Shown in pieces: positions 36,237 to 46,372 of a stretch of DNA of 64,000 nucleotides (its first letter is position 1; each line of letters opens with the position of its first letter). The stretch is from Eleusine coracana subsp. coracana. Lineage: Eukaryota > Streptophyta > Magnoliopsida > Poales > Poaceae. Below the pieces are notes generated by a model, which worked only from the letters and a program-made list of their open reading frames with translations, did not search any database and was not told the DNA's origin. A program made the position numbers and the translations under genes. The stretch spans positions 4,847,501-4,911,500 of the forward strand of contig CM064427.1 in the NCBI GenBank assembly GCA_032690845.1, in the 5' to 3' direction.

Positions 36237-36890
36237 TCAGAACGCCGCGACGGGGCCCACGACTCTGCTCCTCCGCCGCGGGCTCGCCGTAACGCCGGCG
36301 TCGATGGCCTCGTCCCACAGCCGCACGACGCTGCTGCTTCTGCTTCCCAGCGCCGCCGTCGGGCTCCGGTACCGCCCACCCACCTCCACCGCCGTCGGGC
36401 TGAGAGGAAGCGACCGCACCACCTCCTGATCCCACCCGAACGGCCCCGTCGTACTCCCCGATGTCGGATACACGCCGTCGTCGTCTTCGTCTTGTTCCTC
36501 CGCCTCTTCTTCCTCCACTTCGTCTCCTTCTTCGTCGTCCACGTCGCAGCAACCGACGCGGACACTGTCGCGGTAGTAGTACGCCGTGTACCGCTCCTTC
36601 GGCGAGGGCGCCGTCGAAGCGGCCGAATCCGGCGACGACCTCGCCGACGATCTCGCCGTCTCCAGTGATACCTCCTGCTTCGCCTTGTACGCCTCCAGCT
36701 CCAAAGACTTCAACGCTTCCGTGCCAGAAGCTGGGGTGGAGGAGCGGAGGCGCCAGAGGCCTGCGGCGGCGGCGGCAGCGAGGACGGCGGCGAGGCAGGT
36801 CCACGCCGCGGCGCCGCTGGCGGCCGAGGCATCTTGGAGGGAGTAGAGGCGGAAGGCGACGGCCTCGAGGGGGTGCTCGAGGACGTCCAT
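36237..36890 (-). CDS. Uncharacterised plant protein with N-terminal membrane segment, 217 aa
   Basis: Single-exon ORF. I chose the Met at 36890 (MDVLEHPLEAVAFRLYSLQD) and not the in-frame Met at 37133, because the 81 residues between are Pro/Ser/Arg-rich with no conserved look and the region is promoter-like. A hydrophobic Ala/Leu-rich segment (about residues 26-47, AAAWTCLAAVLAAAAAAGLW) predicts one transmembrane helix or signal anchor. It is followed by a long charged region with an acidic stretch (DDEEGDEVEEEEAEEQDEDD) and a basic Ser-rich C-terminus ending RSRVVGPVAAF. It resembles unnamed plant proteins of this layout, but I cannot name a function. High GC3 and the single strong frame support a real gene. 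Confidence 0.75.
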   Translation of the reverse strand: MDVLEHPLEAVAFRLYSLQDASAASGAAAWTCLAAVLAAAAAAGLWRLRSSTPASGTEALKSLELEAYKAKQEVSLETARSSARSSPDSAASTAPSPKERYTAYYYRDSVRVGCCDVDDEEGDEVEEEEAEEQDEDDDGVYPTSGSTTGPFGWDQEVVRSLPLSPTAVEVGGRYRSPTAALGSRSSSVVRLWDEAIDAGVTASPRRRSRVVGPVAAF

Positions 36891-37394
36891 CGATCTCTCT
36901 CGCCTTGCTCTCGTCGCGCGCGGTTCTTCTTGCCGCGCCTTGCTCTCTCTCGGCGCGCGGTTGCTTGCTGCTCTGGTTTGGTTGGGTTTGGTGGGGGGAG
37001 TGGAGTGGGAGGAGAGTAGTGGGGGGTATTTAACGGCTGGGAGGACGAGGGGAATCAGTGGTTGAATATGGGCCGTTGGATGCCGAGAACGCGAGAGGAT
37101 CAGAAGGGAAGATGCCTGCGCATCGGAGGTCAAGCTTGGGAGATGCTGCTGATGGATGCCGAATTTTGCATCACGTTTCCCATTTCTGTTTTTTTCTTGT
37201 TAAATCAGCTTTGTTTTCATGGTATCTGTAGAGAAATGCTACGTTCATCTGAAGTTTGGACATAAGTTTTTATTATTATGGAAACCATACGACAAACTCG
37301 TCCTACACACACCACAATTTCCAATGATCTTTCAGCACACCAAGGGCCTCTTTGGTTGCACACCAAGTAGGACAGTTTTTGCCTCAGATTCCAA

Positions 37395-38665
37395 CCCCCT
37401 ATAATCCAGAATCTCACAATTCATTCTCTCCTAGCTTTTGCCAGCTTTTGTCATACAATTTCTACTCCGCAATCTAATGGCATATTTGTTTTGTTTCAGA
37501 TTTTGTATCACAACTTTTTATAATCTAGGTTTTTCATAACTTTCATGGCCAATAAATTTTTCATAATCACAAGTGCAAAAAAAAAAAGATACCCTAAACC
37601 CTTTCGAGGTTCCGCTTCTACTTGTGGTAGCGCAAATAAATGAGACAATGTTTGCTCCAAATTACACTAGTTGAACCCTTAAAGTTCAGAATCTCACAAT
37701 CGACACTCTCTAGCAATCCCTAGTCCGCAAATCTCATGATCTATTTGTTTGTTTCAGATTTTGTATCACAACATTTCATAATCTAGCTTTTTCATAACTT
37801 TCACGGTCCAATGAATTTTCATAATTGCTAGTGACAAAAAAAAAACAAAACCCTTTCGTGGTTCCATTTCTACTAGTGATAGCGCAAACAAATGAGACAA
37901 CTTTTTCTCCAAATTACACTAGCTGAACCCTTAAAGTTCAGAATCTCACAATCTACATTCTCTCTAAATTTTTGCCAGCTTCTATCTAATACAACGCACA
38001 ATCCCAAGTACACAAGCTCAAATCTACTCGTTTGTTTCAACTTTTGTAAGGTTGCTTTTTCACAATCTGACTTTTGTATAGCCTTTTTATATATATATAT
38101 AATCTAATATGTTGGGGGAACCCTTGAGAGCCACCCCTCGAAGCCTACCAAACTTGGGCTTCATCATGGGCCAAAACTAACAATAGAGTCCTTTTTTTTT
38201 TAAAATTGTCTTCGAAGTACATGTACCTAACGGGGGATTCAAAAGACCTTCGAAGGAGTTGGTCAACCACGAAGAGTTGGTCGGACTTCACCTCGAAGAG
38301 AGGTCAATTTGAGGGGTGGCAAAGACTCTTCGAGGAGTAAAGCGGCCCTAGCCTGGCCTTTGAATATCGTGTGCCGAGGGGACACCTGGTCGGATGATTT
38401 GCGGTGGCATCAAACATACGAAAGGGCACAAACAGTGTGAAATGACCAATTTGTTCTTTGTGACTATTTTGTACGGAATATTCATAGAATATAGTATGTA
38501 ATCGAGGGCAAACATATCATTTGCACATGGCATAAATAGAATACCCTTGTTTGCTTTGTCGTGGTATCTCGCTTTTTTACCTTTTTCGTTCGTGTCATCG
38601 AAGCTCGCGCTTCGTGACACCAACATAATAGATTCTCATAATACCTAGTGCAAACAAACAAAGTC
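37395..38665. repeat. About 252-280-bp tandem repeat, nearly three units, split by a solo LTR
   Basis: CAGAATCTCACAAT recurs at 37407, 37687 and 37939, and GCGCAAA(T/C)AAATGAGACAA at about 37630 and 37882. Each unit also holds TTTCAGATTTTGTATCACAA and a ...TTTCATAATC... A-tract ending. The third unit is interrupted at 38105-38630 by the LTR and resumes with TTCTCATAATACCTAGTGCA. No coding sequence. It lies upstream of the 36890 gene. Confidence 0.75.
38110..38625. mobile_element. Solo LTR of an LTR retrotransposon, 516 bp
   Basis: Starts TGTTGGGGGAACC and ends GTGACACCAACA, giving TG...CA termini with the short inverted repeat TGTTGG/CCAACA. It is flanked by a perfect 5-bp target duplication TAATA (38105-38109 and 38626-38630). 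A TATA-like CATAAATAGAA lies near 38530, as expected for an LTR promoter. There is no internal region or second LTR, so it is the product of LTR-LTR recombination. Copia or Gypsy origin cannot be decided from the LTR alone. Confidence 0.85.
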
Positions 38666-40346
38666 TAGACATTATAAATCTATTGGTTGGGCTATATGTT
38701 TCTATATTACTTACCACAAATCTTTCTCATCTCAAATAATGTTTTCCACATCTTAAGTCTTGACTTCCTATAGCCATATTAATTGCTTTGTAAGTCAGGT
38801 GCTTGATTTTGTGATCTTGGTGACCATAAGATAGTTTTAATTACTCTAGTTTAGGTTGTTCCTGTGGTATCTATTTGATAACTGAAGGATTATTAGAAGC
38901 AATGTGGCTAGATATTATTATATAAGTATACACATGTGTAACTAATTTTAATGAAGGTATATTTTAACATGTAAATTAATATGTATTATTGTAAAAATCT
39001 TGGTGGGTGGGGGGTGGGGCATTTTTTAATGAAACAATGTGGCTAGGTTGTTACTGTGTACACATATGTCGATAAAGTGACCACATGTTGAGGGGGGGGG
39101 GCATTTGGCCCTGTGTTTGGATATAAGATTGTCATTTGTCAAAATCTTTTGGTAAACCGTGACATATCTTTAGGTGCATTATCATATTATAACTGCATAA
39201 AACATGACGAGTAAGCTATAGAAATTGTTTGGGTCAAAAAGGTCCGAGAGCATCTATCCCAAGGCCACCTTGAAATAAGGAGGGCGCAAGACCTGTGATG
39301 AGATGGGCTAGTTGAGAAACATGGTGCAAGCATTATTTTTTTGTGGCCCAGTTAAGGCTTTTGTAGGAGAAGTGAAAGTGTATCTAGATTGGTCAATATG
39401 CTTAATTGCAGGACGAAGTTAGGCTAAATGAGAGAAACTATGTATTTATGATACCCATTGATAATGTTAATTATGTATTTTTGTTCATGCTCTATATGAA
39501 TTTGACCAAAAAGACGTCAACGACTTAGACACGCTAGATGCAGACGCTCCTGCCTCCCGAGCTAAAATATTTGGTGATCAAAGTTGAGACGCTTGGAGTT
39601 GGAATGGACTGATAGGCATTATAGGAATGTAGGATGCCACGTGTTTGAGTCCATTGTCCCTGTGCCTGTAACAATTTTGCTTGCCACCATGGGTCTGGTC
39701 GAGATGGTGATTCGCTTTCGGCAAAACGGCGTCGTCGTGTTGCGACGAGGTGAGAATAGTGAGATGAGGCTCAAACGTGGTTGCCGGTGGTGGCATCTGG
39801 GACATGCGCACGCACGGTTTTATTTGAAGCAGACTTTACCACGTAAGATCGAGCTGTGCCGTGCACGATACCGACTTTTTCTTTCCTTTTGATTCTGAAG
39901 ACACGGTACGGTTCAGTGTTTCAGACTGCTTGATGATGCCATTTTCCAGGGTGCGGAAAGGGTAAAATTGCCAGCAGTCGCACGGGTAAATCACAGGCGT
40001 GCCTTGTGTCGCGTTCCTGGGTTGTGTGGCGTATCCGCCAGGGATAGGATAGATATATTCTGTCGGAGACAGAGATCTCTGTGAACAGAACTAGTCTGAT
40101 GGATTGACCGGACTACTTAATCATCTGAGTAGTGATCAAAAGAAAGAAGAACGGGATGGTTGGTCGATTAAACGAGTCATCAGATTGCGACGGACTGAAC
40201 AAACAATTAGCTCTCCTCCATACAATGCGCCCCCAGCACTTTTATTACAATGACCAGTAGCAGGGCCGACTAGCCGGGCTGCCGACCACGACACTATCAA
40301 AACAAGACCGGCGTCGCACGCGCAGGTTCACCACAAGATTCACTCA
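38666..40346. other. Intergenic DNA; 3' flank of peroxiredoxin Q
   Basis: AT-rich, with a G-rich patch at 39003-39020 and a G9 run near 39093. The frame 39584-39892 (102 codons, plus) has no recognisable domain and no homologue I can name. The last about 130 bp probably are the peroxiredoxin 3' UTR. Confidence 0.4.
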
Positions 40347-41202
40347 TCAGAGTCCCTGCAGGATCTTGAGCGTCTCTGCGATGTGCTTCTCGGGCTGGAA
40401 CTGGTTGTTGTAGATGTACTGCACGACGCCGTTCTTGTCGAGCACATAGGTCTGCCTCCCCGGCAGCGTCCCGAACAGGTCGGCGGGCACCCCCCAATCC
40501 TTGCGCACCTTGTTCCCTTCGTCGGCCAGCAGCGTGTAGGGAAGCCGGTACTTCTGCGCGAACGCCTTGTGCGACGCCGCGTCGTCGCCGCTGATGCCGA
40601 TCACCTCCGCCCCGGCCTTCTTGAACTTCTCGTACGAGTCACGGAACGCGCACGCCTGTGTGTATGTATATATTAACATGTGCACAACCACACAATTCAA
40701 TCCTCTGCTTATTTTTCCACCTTTTTTTTTACGGTTCGCAATTTAATTTAATCGCTTATAGTATTGACTGACCTGCTTCGTGCATCCGGGCGTCTCGTCG
40801 GCGGGGTAGAAGTAGACCACCACGGGCTTGCCCTTGAACTTGGACAGCGACACGGGCTTGCCGTTCTGGTCCTTGAGAGTGAAGCTGGGCGGCACGCTGC
40901 CCTTGTTCACCTGCAATCGGAACCACACGCCGGCACGTTGTCACAGAGCACGCCATTTCTGATAGAGACAGAGTCACAGAGGTACGGTACGGCACCTTGC
41001 CGCAGACGATGCCGGTGGAGAACGCCGCGCGCCGGCGCGGTGCCGGAGCGGCGGACAGCGGCGCCCGGAGCCCGTGGAACGCGGAGGTGGACGGCGTGGA
41101 GAGGAGAGCCTGCGCGCGGGCCGGCGTGGGGCGCGACGACGTCCGGGGTGCCACCACCAGCGGCGAAGGCTTGCAGCAGGCCGTAGAGGGCGTGAATGCC
41201 AT
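40347..41202 (-). CDS. PRXQ: Peroxiredoxin Q, chloroplast, 3 exons, 217 aa
   Basis: Thiol peroxidase that reduces hydrogen peroxide and alkyl hydroperoxides in the thylakoid/stroma using thioredoxin. Exons: 41202-40996, 40910-40773, 40655-40347, all GT-AG and phase 0, 654 nt. Exon 1 encodes a Ser/Thr/Ala/Pro-rich transit peptide (MAFTPSTACCKPSPLVVAPR at the start) ending near RRRAAFSTGIVCGK. Exon 2 gives FTLKDQNGKPVSLSKF and VVVYFYPADETPGCTKQ. The peroxidatic Cys112 and resolving Cys117 fit the CX4C spacing (PGCTKQAC) of the BCP/PrxQ class, and exon 2 ends between them. Exon 3 holds GISGDDAASHKAFAQKYRLP, LLADEGNKVRKDWGVP and the C-terminus LKILQGL. Length and all motifs are normal for the family. 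Confidence 0.97.
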
Positions 41203-42271
41203 CGTCGCGGATGGAGATTGGGAGGCCTCTGTCGCTGCTCTGCTCGTCGGCTATGGCCTTGCTCCTCCTGTCTCTTGCCTCGTGTGATGGTTGGCTGGTA
41301 AGGGGATATCAGGATGAGACGCGAGGGAGTTTTGTGCGTACGTGGCACGCCTTGCTGCCCTTTGCTGTTGATAGTTCACGCACCTTAATTTCTGTAGAAA
41401 GAATCACCTGCCTAGTGTCAACTCAAAACTTGTTCAAAAGAAAACCTCGAGCTTGGAATCAGAATATTGAAGCTTCTGATAGATAAAATAACAATATTTA
41501 TATAATTAATAATCTGAAATAAAATAACCTGTTCAAAAAATAATTTATAATACTGTAAGCATTATTTTATTTAATATTCTAAAAAAGAGTATATAAAATA
41601 TTAGAAACCAAAACCTGAAATAAAATATATGTAGACTAGCAAAGTGTCCGTGCGTTGCTACGGACGTAAAAGAAACTTATGATAATAAACCTATAGTATA
41701 AACATATATGATTTTACAAGCAAGCGTAAAACATTGGCCTCCATATGTGTCGGTATCAAAAATCTTGTTACAATAGTTCTACTAAAAATTGCCCTCGTAG
41801 TATCTGACCAAACATATCATTAGTTCTTATAAAAGTTGTCACGTAGTATCTGATCATACGTGTGATTATTGATCATATAAATATTGTTATTTTATAAAAC
41901 ATGACAAATACAAATACACTTTCATCAGATGCTGGCCATACTAAACTTTGTTGGCTGAAAGCATGCAGAGTAAAAGAATCAAATTAGCTCTCAAAAACTA
42001 TATACTGTCGTCAACGGCAATGGACCAGCGGCAAGCTGGGAGAACAAATCGAAGGCGGCAAGCCACGCCGACCGACATGCATGCACCGACATGCATGCAC
42101 GAGACATCGAGCGTTTTTTCCCGGCCAGCGGCGAGCAGGGCGAGTAGATCGCAGGAGCGAAGGCGGCTGACTGACATGGGTGCTTTGGTCTCCTTCACAA
42201 AAACTGCATCAACTTTCTCGCTCTCGAATGCTTTCGATCATAAGATTGTTGAGCACGTAAAAGTCAAGAAT
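41203..42271. other. Upstream region of peroxiredoxin Q and repeat DNA
   Basis: The first about 150 bp should hold the peroxiredoxin promoter and leader. From about 41470 the sequence is AT-rich and then carries the possible Helitron terminus at 41636-41665. CATGCATGCACC occurs in two copies at about 42077-42100. No gene is supported. Confidence 0.4.
41636..41665 (-). mobile_element. Possible Helitron 3' terminus (minus strand)
   Basis: On the minus strand, the hairpin GTCCGTAGCAACGCACGGAC (six-bp stem) is followed after six bases by CTAG and then T, the arrangement of a Helitron 3' end (hairpin, short spacer, CTRR, insertion before T). The CTAGCAAAGTG...GTGCGTTGC motif also recurs widely in grass genomes in my memory. 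The body would extend to higher coordinates; its 5' TC end was not found. Confidence 0.4.
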
Positions 42272-43766
42272 CTATCTAACTGCACTTGCAAATGTCACGA
42301 CATGATCCCCGACGCTCCTTTTTGCAGGAGACCAAACATACACGCATTGTCGGCAGTGGCGGACCCAAGGCCCGGCGAGCCTGGGTGACTGCCCGGGCTC
42401 CTTTCCGAGTAGGCCTTCGGGATTCAGGCTATCAGCCATGGGCCGATGGCAGCCCAGCTCGCAAACTAGGCCCAGCAGTAAGTAGGAGAGCACGGTTTGG
42501 CATTTTGGCAACAGAAGCGGACGTTCCCAATTCCACAACTCGGCCGCACGGAGGCAGTTCGTCTTCGACGTGCCTGGCTGATCGGCGGCGCCCGGCTGCT
42601 CGACGTCGCCGTCGTGGACATCTGCATCTGGTCGATAGCATCGACGTGCTTGGCGGCTCGGCGGCATCGATCAAACGCGACGCTTGCACAAACCTGAAGA
42701 CTCCAGGAACAAATCGATCAATGCAGTAGTGGATCAATGGCAGATAAGAAGCGAAAGCTCTGCCAGACTGGTAACTAATTGATCTTTGCTTTTGTCTCTT
42801 GATTTTTACCAAACACTTGTACTTGATTTATATATTATTTTAGACTTAGTCAATGAACCAATGCCCTATGTACTTATCCATGGACCTCGCAATGTACTAA
42901 ACGATGTTTAGTTCATATATTATCATGTTTTCATCTATACTTACGTTAATGATTGACATGCTTGCGTACTTATTATTCATTGCGACGATGTTCGCCCAGG
43001 CTTCACAAAATCTCTGGGTCTGCCACTGATTCTCGGCCTCGTCCCCGATACATATGGGTAAGCCTCGCCACGACCCGGTTCCGGTTGTGCACTTGTGCTC
43101 GTGCTTCAGACGCATGGTCGAGAGTTTGAGTGAGAAGAGAGCCACATCTCTTCTGCAGGTGCCAGCACGATGTACCCCTTGCCAGCGGTGATGATCTCTG
43201 TGCGCTGAAGTAGCAGTCCTTGTGTCCTGTCAGAGAACGGGTGGCCTCTTGCAGATCAAAGCTCTCCCGTAGTACCCATTTGCTTCCACCATTAATGAGC
43301 TTCTGCTGCACAAAGACTCTGAGCTCATCGTTGATCAGGCTCATGACCTGCACCGAATTAGAGAACCTACTTTCATCATCGATGAACTGGAAGGTTGATT
43401 GGTGGCATGAACCCCAGTGGACACGATACAGAACCAGGAGCTGCGTGAAAGAGCTCGACGTCTCTTTGCAAGCGAACACGGTGCTGCCATCATCTATGCA
43501 CCAGAACATATATCCTACCGAAGGACCAACATAGTGCGCTGACTCAATGTTCTTGAGTTTGATTACCTGATGCAATGAATTCCAGCCCTTTCACAACGGT
43601 GAGGTTTCGTCGCTTTAAACCCAGGCCGTGAGTCCATGACATCGCTGAGTCCGTCTTTCATTGTCGGAGAATGACCGTAGAGCACGCAGGTCACCCTAAA
43701 GTTTGACATGGTCATGACGTTATATTTGTAAACGAGGAAGACGCTGAGGCAGCAAAAGTACTTCAT
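42272..43766 (-). pseudogene. Gene remnant interrupted by a hAT element (possibly F-box/DUF1618-like)
   Basis: Two frames on the minus strand look like parts of one former gene. 43766-43563 includes MKYFCCLSVFLVYKYN and FRVTCVLYGHSPTMKDG; 43575-43003 includes YMFWCIDDGSTVFACKE, VLYRVHWGSCHQSTFQFID and WVLRESFDLQEATRS. They are in different frames, joined either by a lost intron signal (ATCAG-GTAATC) or a frameshift. The second frame ends prematurely inside the hAT element at 42354-43028. Removing the element and one target copy lets the frame continue as ECVYVWSPAKRSVGDHVVTF to a stop at 42272. The composition recalls grass F-box-associated or DUF1618 proteins, but that is a weak impression; no F-box is seen. 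Confidence 0.4.
42354..43028. mobile_element. Non-autonomous hAT element, 675 bp
   Basis: Left end CAGTGGCGGACCCAAGG and the reverse complement of the right end, CAGTGGCAGACCCAGAG, are TIRs, both followed by a GCCTGGG block. The flanks are an 8-bp target duplication with one mismatch: ATTGTCGG (42346-42353) and ATTCTCGG (43029-43036). No transposase reading frame lies inside. The 8-bp duplication and CAGTGGC end fit the hAT superfamily. Confidence 0.8.
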
Positions 43767-45269
43767 GTCTTCGATGGGTGTGATTCTGACATAGTGCAGC
43801 GTGATGGGCTCGCAGACAACAAGTTATGGAAAGAGGCCGCTGTGACGCATGTTGGCGAGCTATGGGTAGGTGTATTAGTATGGGACTGATACAGATACGT
43901 CGATACCTTCATTTTTTTAAAACAACAATTAAAAAGCAGATAAAAGAGCATCAGATTGGTGATTGGGAGCGAGGGAACCTACAGGCTAGGTCACCCTGGG
44001 CTTTGGTCAAGCCGCCGTTCGTCCGGTGGATGGATTTAGCAGTGACGTCAAGTTCTACAAGTCGTGGTTCGTCCTTTTTGTGGCGGAGTCTTCCGGCGCC
44101 AGTTGTTGTCACCCGTCATTGCTGCTAGACGTCATCTATGGCCATGCATCGGTGCTGAGCGATTCGGCGTTGCCTTGATTACCGGCGGCGTCCAGCATGA
44201 AAATCGATCCACCGGTATGAAGCAAGGCAAAATTTGGTAACACGATGTGTGATGTGTTGCGTCCGGTCATAATCTTGGGCCAACAGTTTTATAATTGCGT
44301 CAAATATGAATCGGTTTTCTGTGTAAGGAAGAAGGGAAGAAGAGTACGTACACCGAGTCGTATTAGAGTTAGAACCTATTATAAGTATGCAACACCTATT
44401 TTCAATCGATGCAACACCGTATGTAACACGGAATCACGTGTTGTAACCTTGTATAATATTGTGCAATACCGTATGAATGTGTTCACCTCTTTTAATAAAA
44501 TATAGAGATAATTATCAAAAATAATTTTGAGCTATTATGAAAATCAATTCATAGAACTTCATCGATGCAACACCCTGATCATTGGTGATGGGTTCTCAGA
44601 CATAATATTGTTCATTGATGGCATGTGAAATCCTTTGACTATGAACACTTTGTTTTCATCCTTCTAAAAAAATTTAAAACAACACTTTTGATCCCTTTCT
44701 ACTTCTTAATTGGGTTTCTTGGCTTCTTGCAATCCAACTCTTCTTTCTTGTGTCTTGGAGTTTCTTGCCTCATCTGTTGCTTGCGATCTGGTTAATATTT
44801 AGTACTTGAAAATTCTATTTATTTCCTTCCCTTTTGATCTTATCAAACATCCATGTTGTTGGATCCATTGTTCCTATAGAGCCCTCTCTCTTCATGAAGT
44901 ACGAAACAACACCCCATGACGGAGCCACTGGCGTCAATGTTGTCGCTGAGCTACCCAAATTCGAACATTGGCCCTATCCATGAGAAAATCGACTACTAAA
45001 AGACTGGATATCTTAATGAAATGCAACTAGGCTATGTCAATCATCATATGATCCCTTTTCCATATAAAAAATAACATGTATTCCCTCAACTTTAATTATG
45101 TACTATAAATTTTCAAATAAGACTATATATACACATATAATATCAAAAAGTTTGTGTGACAATATCGGATAAACAAATTAATTCACACATATGCTAAGCA
45201 TTCATGGTGAGAGACAATCTCTATCTTTAAGTTCCTCGCGTCATTACCCTATAGTGTATTGATAGTTAC
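43767..45269. other. Intergenic DNA without a supportable gene
   Basis: AT-rich beyond 44200, with several GCAACAC motifs at 44388-44575. Short frames (43826-44128, 44245-44505) have no recognisable features. Sequence near 44000-44200 is GC-richer and might be upstream remnant of the broken gene at 42272-43766, but I cannot show it. Confidence 0.4.
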
Positions 45270-46116
45270 ACAAATGGATGGATGCACATTCTAACATTCG
45301 TTTTTTGTTCCTACTTAGGTTTTATTAGAATAATATCACAAACAACATCATCTTTAACAAAGTGAGTTCTTTCACTTAGAGATAGAAAAAGATTTTCAAA
45401 GATGATTTTGTAATTCACTAGATGATTAGTTATATACACAATTCATTTTCTTTTTGTTGGAAACACTAACTGTTTTTCATTAGAGCATTTTTCTTAGGCC
45501 TATTGCCTACTTGTAATTTGTATATATTGTGAACTGCCTAGTTTAACAAAGTAGTAGAAAATTCAATTCTACAACAAGAAAAATCAAAGTAGTGTTTTAC
45601 TAACCAAGATATAGAAGTATTAGTTCTTTGATATATCCTACGTGGATCAATTTATTATAATAAATATCTTTGCCCTAGAAACTTCTTATAAGTTATATTT
45701 TATATTGGTGTCTCTTCTATTATCAAACATATTTGAGGTTTTTTATTAACTAAGTATTGTAGGGTCGGTGATATTTTTTCTAAAGATACTTCAGAGCAGC
45801 TCCGTACTAAAGATTTGAAGTGGAGCTATGCCAAGTGCACCAATCATGTTAGAATTCTTTTATGTAATACAATTTTAGTGGAACCTTGTTTTAGTTTGGC
45901 TAGATATCAATTGCCTTGGATTGTGCTTATCTTTCAAATCAAATTTATACCTTGCGATTTGAAAAAAACAAAATAACAACTAGCACTCAATCTAAGTCAC
46001 TTTTTGTAGATCAAATTGTGTAAGACCAGAATATTTTCCGTAATACCAAAAACATTCTTTTTCTATTTTGGTAGAATTATTTTTTTCCAATGTCATGCTT
46101 CCATGAACAAATCAAA
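45270..46116. repeat. Diverged direct repeat, left copy
   Basis: Similar, in the same orientation, to 48680-49950. Shared blocks include CACATTCTAACATTC, TTTTGTTCCTACTTA, TTCACTTAGAGATA-type, TCACTAGATGATTAGTTATAT-type and, near the right end, TTGGTAGAAT and AACAAATCA. Many substitutions and indels separate the copies. Terminal TG/CA or primer-binding features of an LTR pair were not identified. Confidence 0.6.
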
Positions 46117-46351
46117 TACTACCTCTGTTCTAAAATTGTTATATACATTGACTTTTTTTATTACCTTTAACCATTTATCTTATTAAAAAAGTCAAAAATT
46201 GTTATATATTTTCTCATAATTTGTTTTATTATTAAAAAAATTTAAATATAAATTATATATTTTTATATTTGAATAAATATTTTGAATAAGATAAATGATC
46301 AAACATATCTAAAAAAATTAATAATGATAATAATTTTGAAACGAAATAGTA
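46117..46351. mobile_element. Stowaway-like MITE, 235 bp, copy 2
   Basis: Left end TACTACCTCTGTTCTAAAAT; the reverse complement of the right end is TACTATTTCGTTTCAAAATT, with TA at both edges. Same length and interior style (AAAAGTCAA, ATATTTTAT blocks) as the element at 14581-14815. It sits at the right end of the diverged repeat 45270-46116, directly left of the duplicated gene fragment. Confidence 0.72.
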
Positions 46352-46372
46352 GGTGATAACTAGGAACATTTT

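Noticed and set aside
36891..37133. N-terminal extension (81 residues, start at 37133) of the 36237-36890 protein
   Set aside because: Composition is unlike the rest of the protein and lies in presumed leader/promoter. The internal Met at 36890 starts a conserved-looking MDVLEHPLEAVAFRLYSL.
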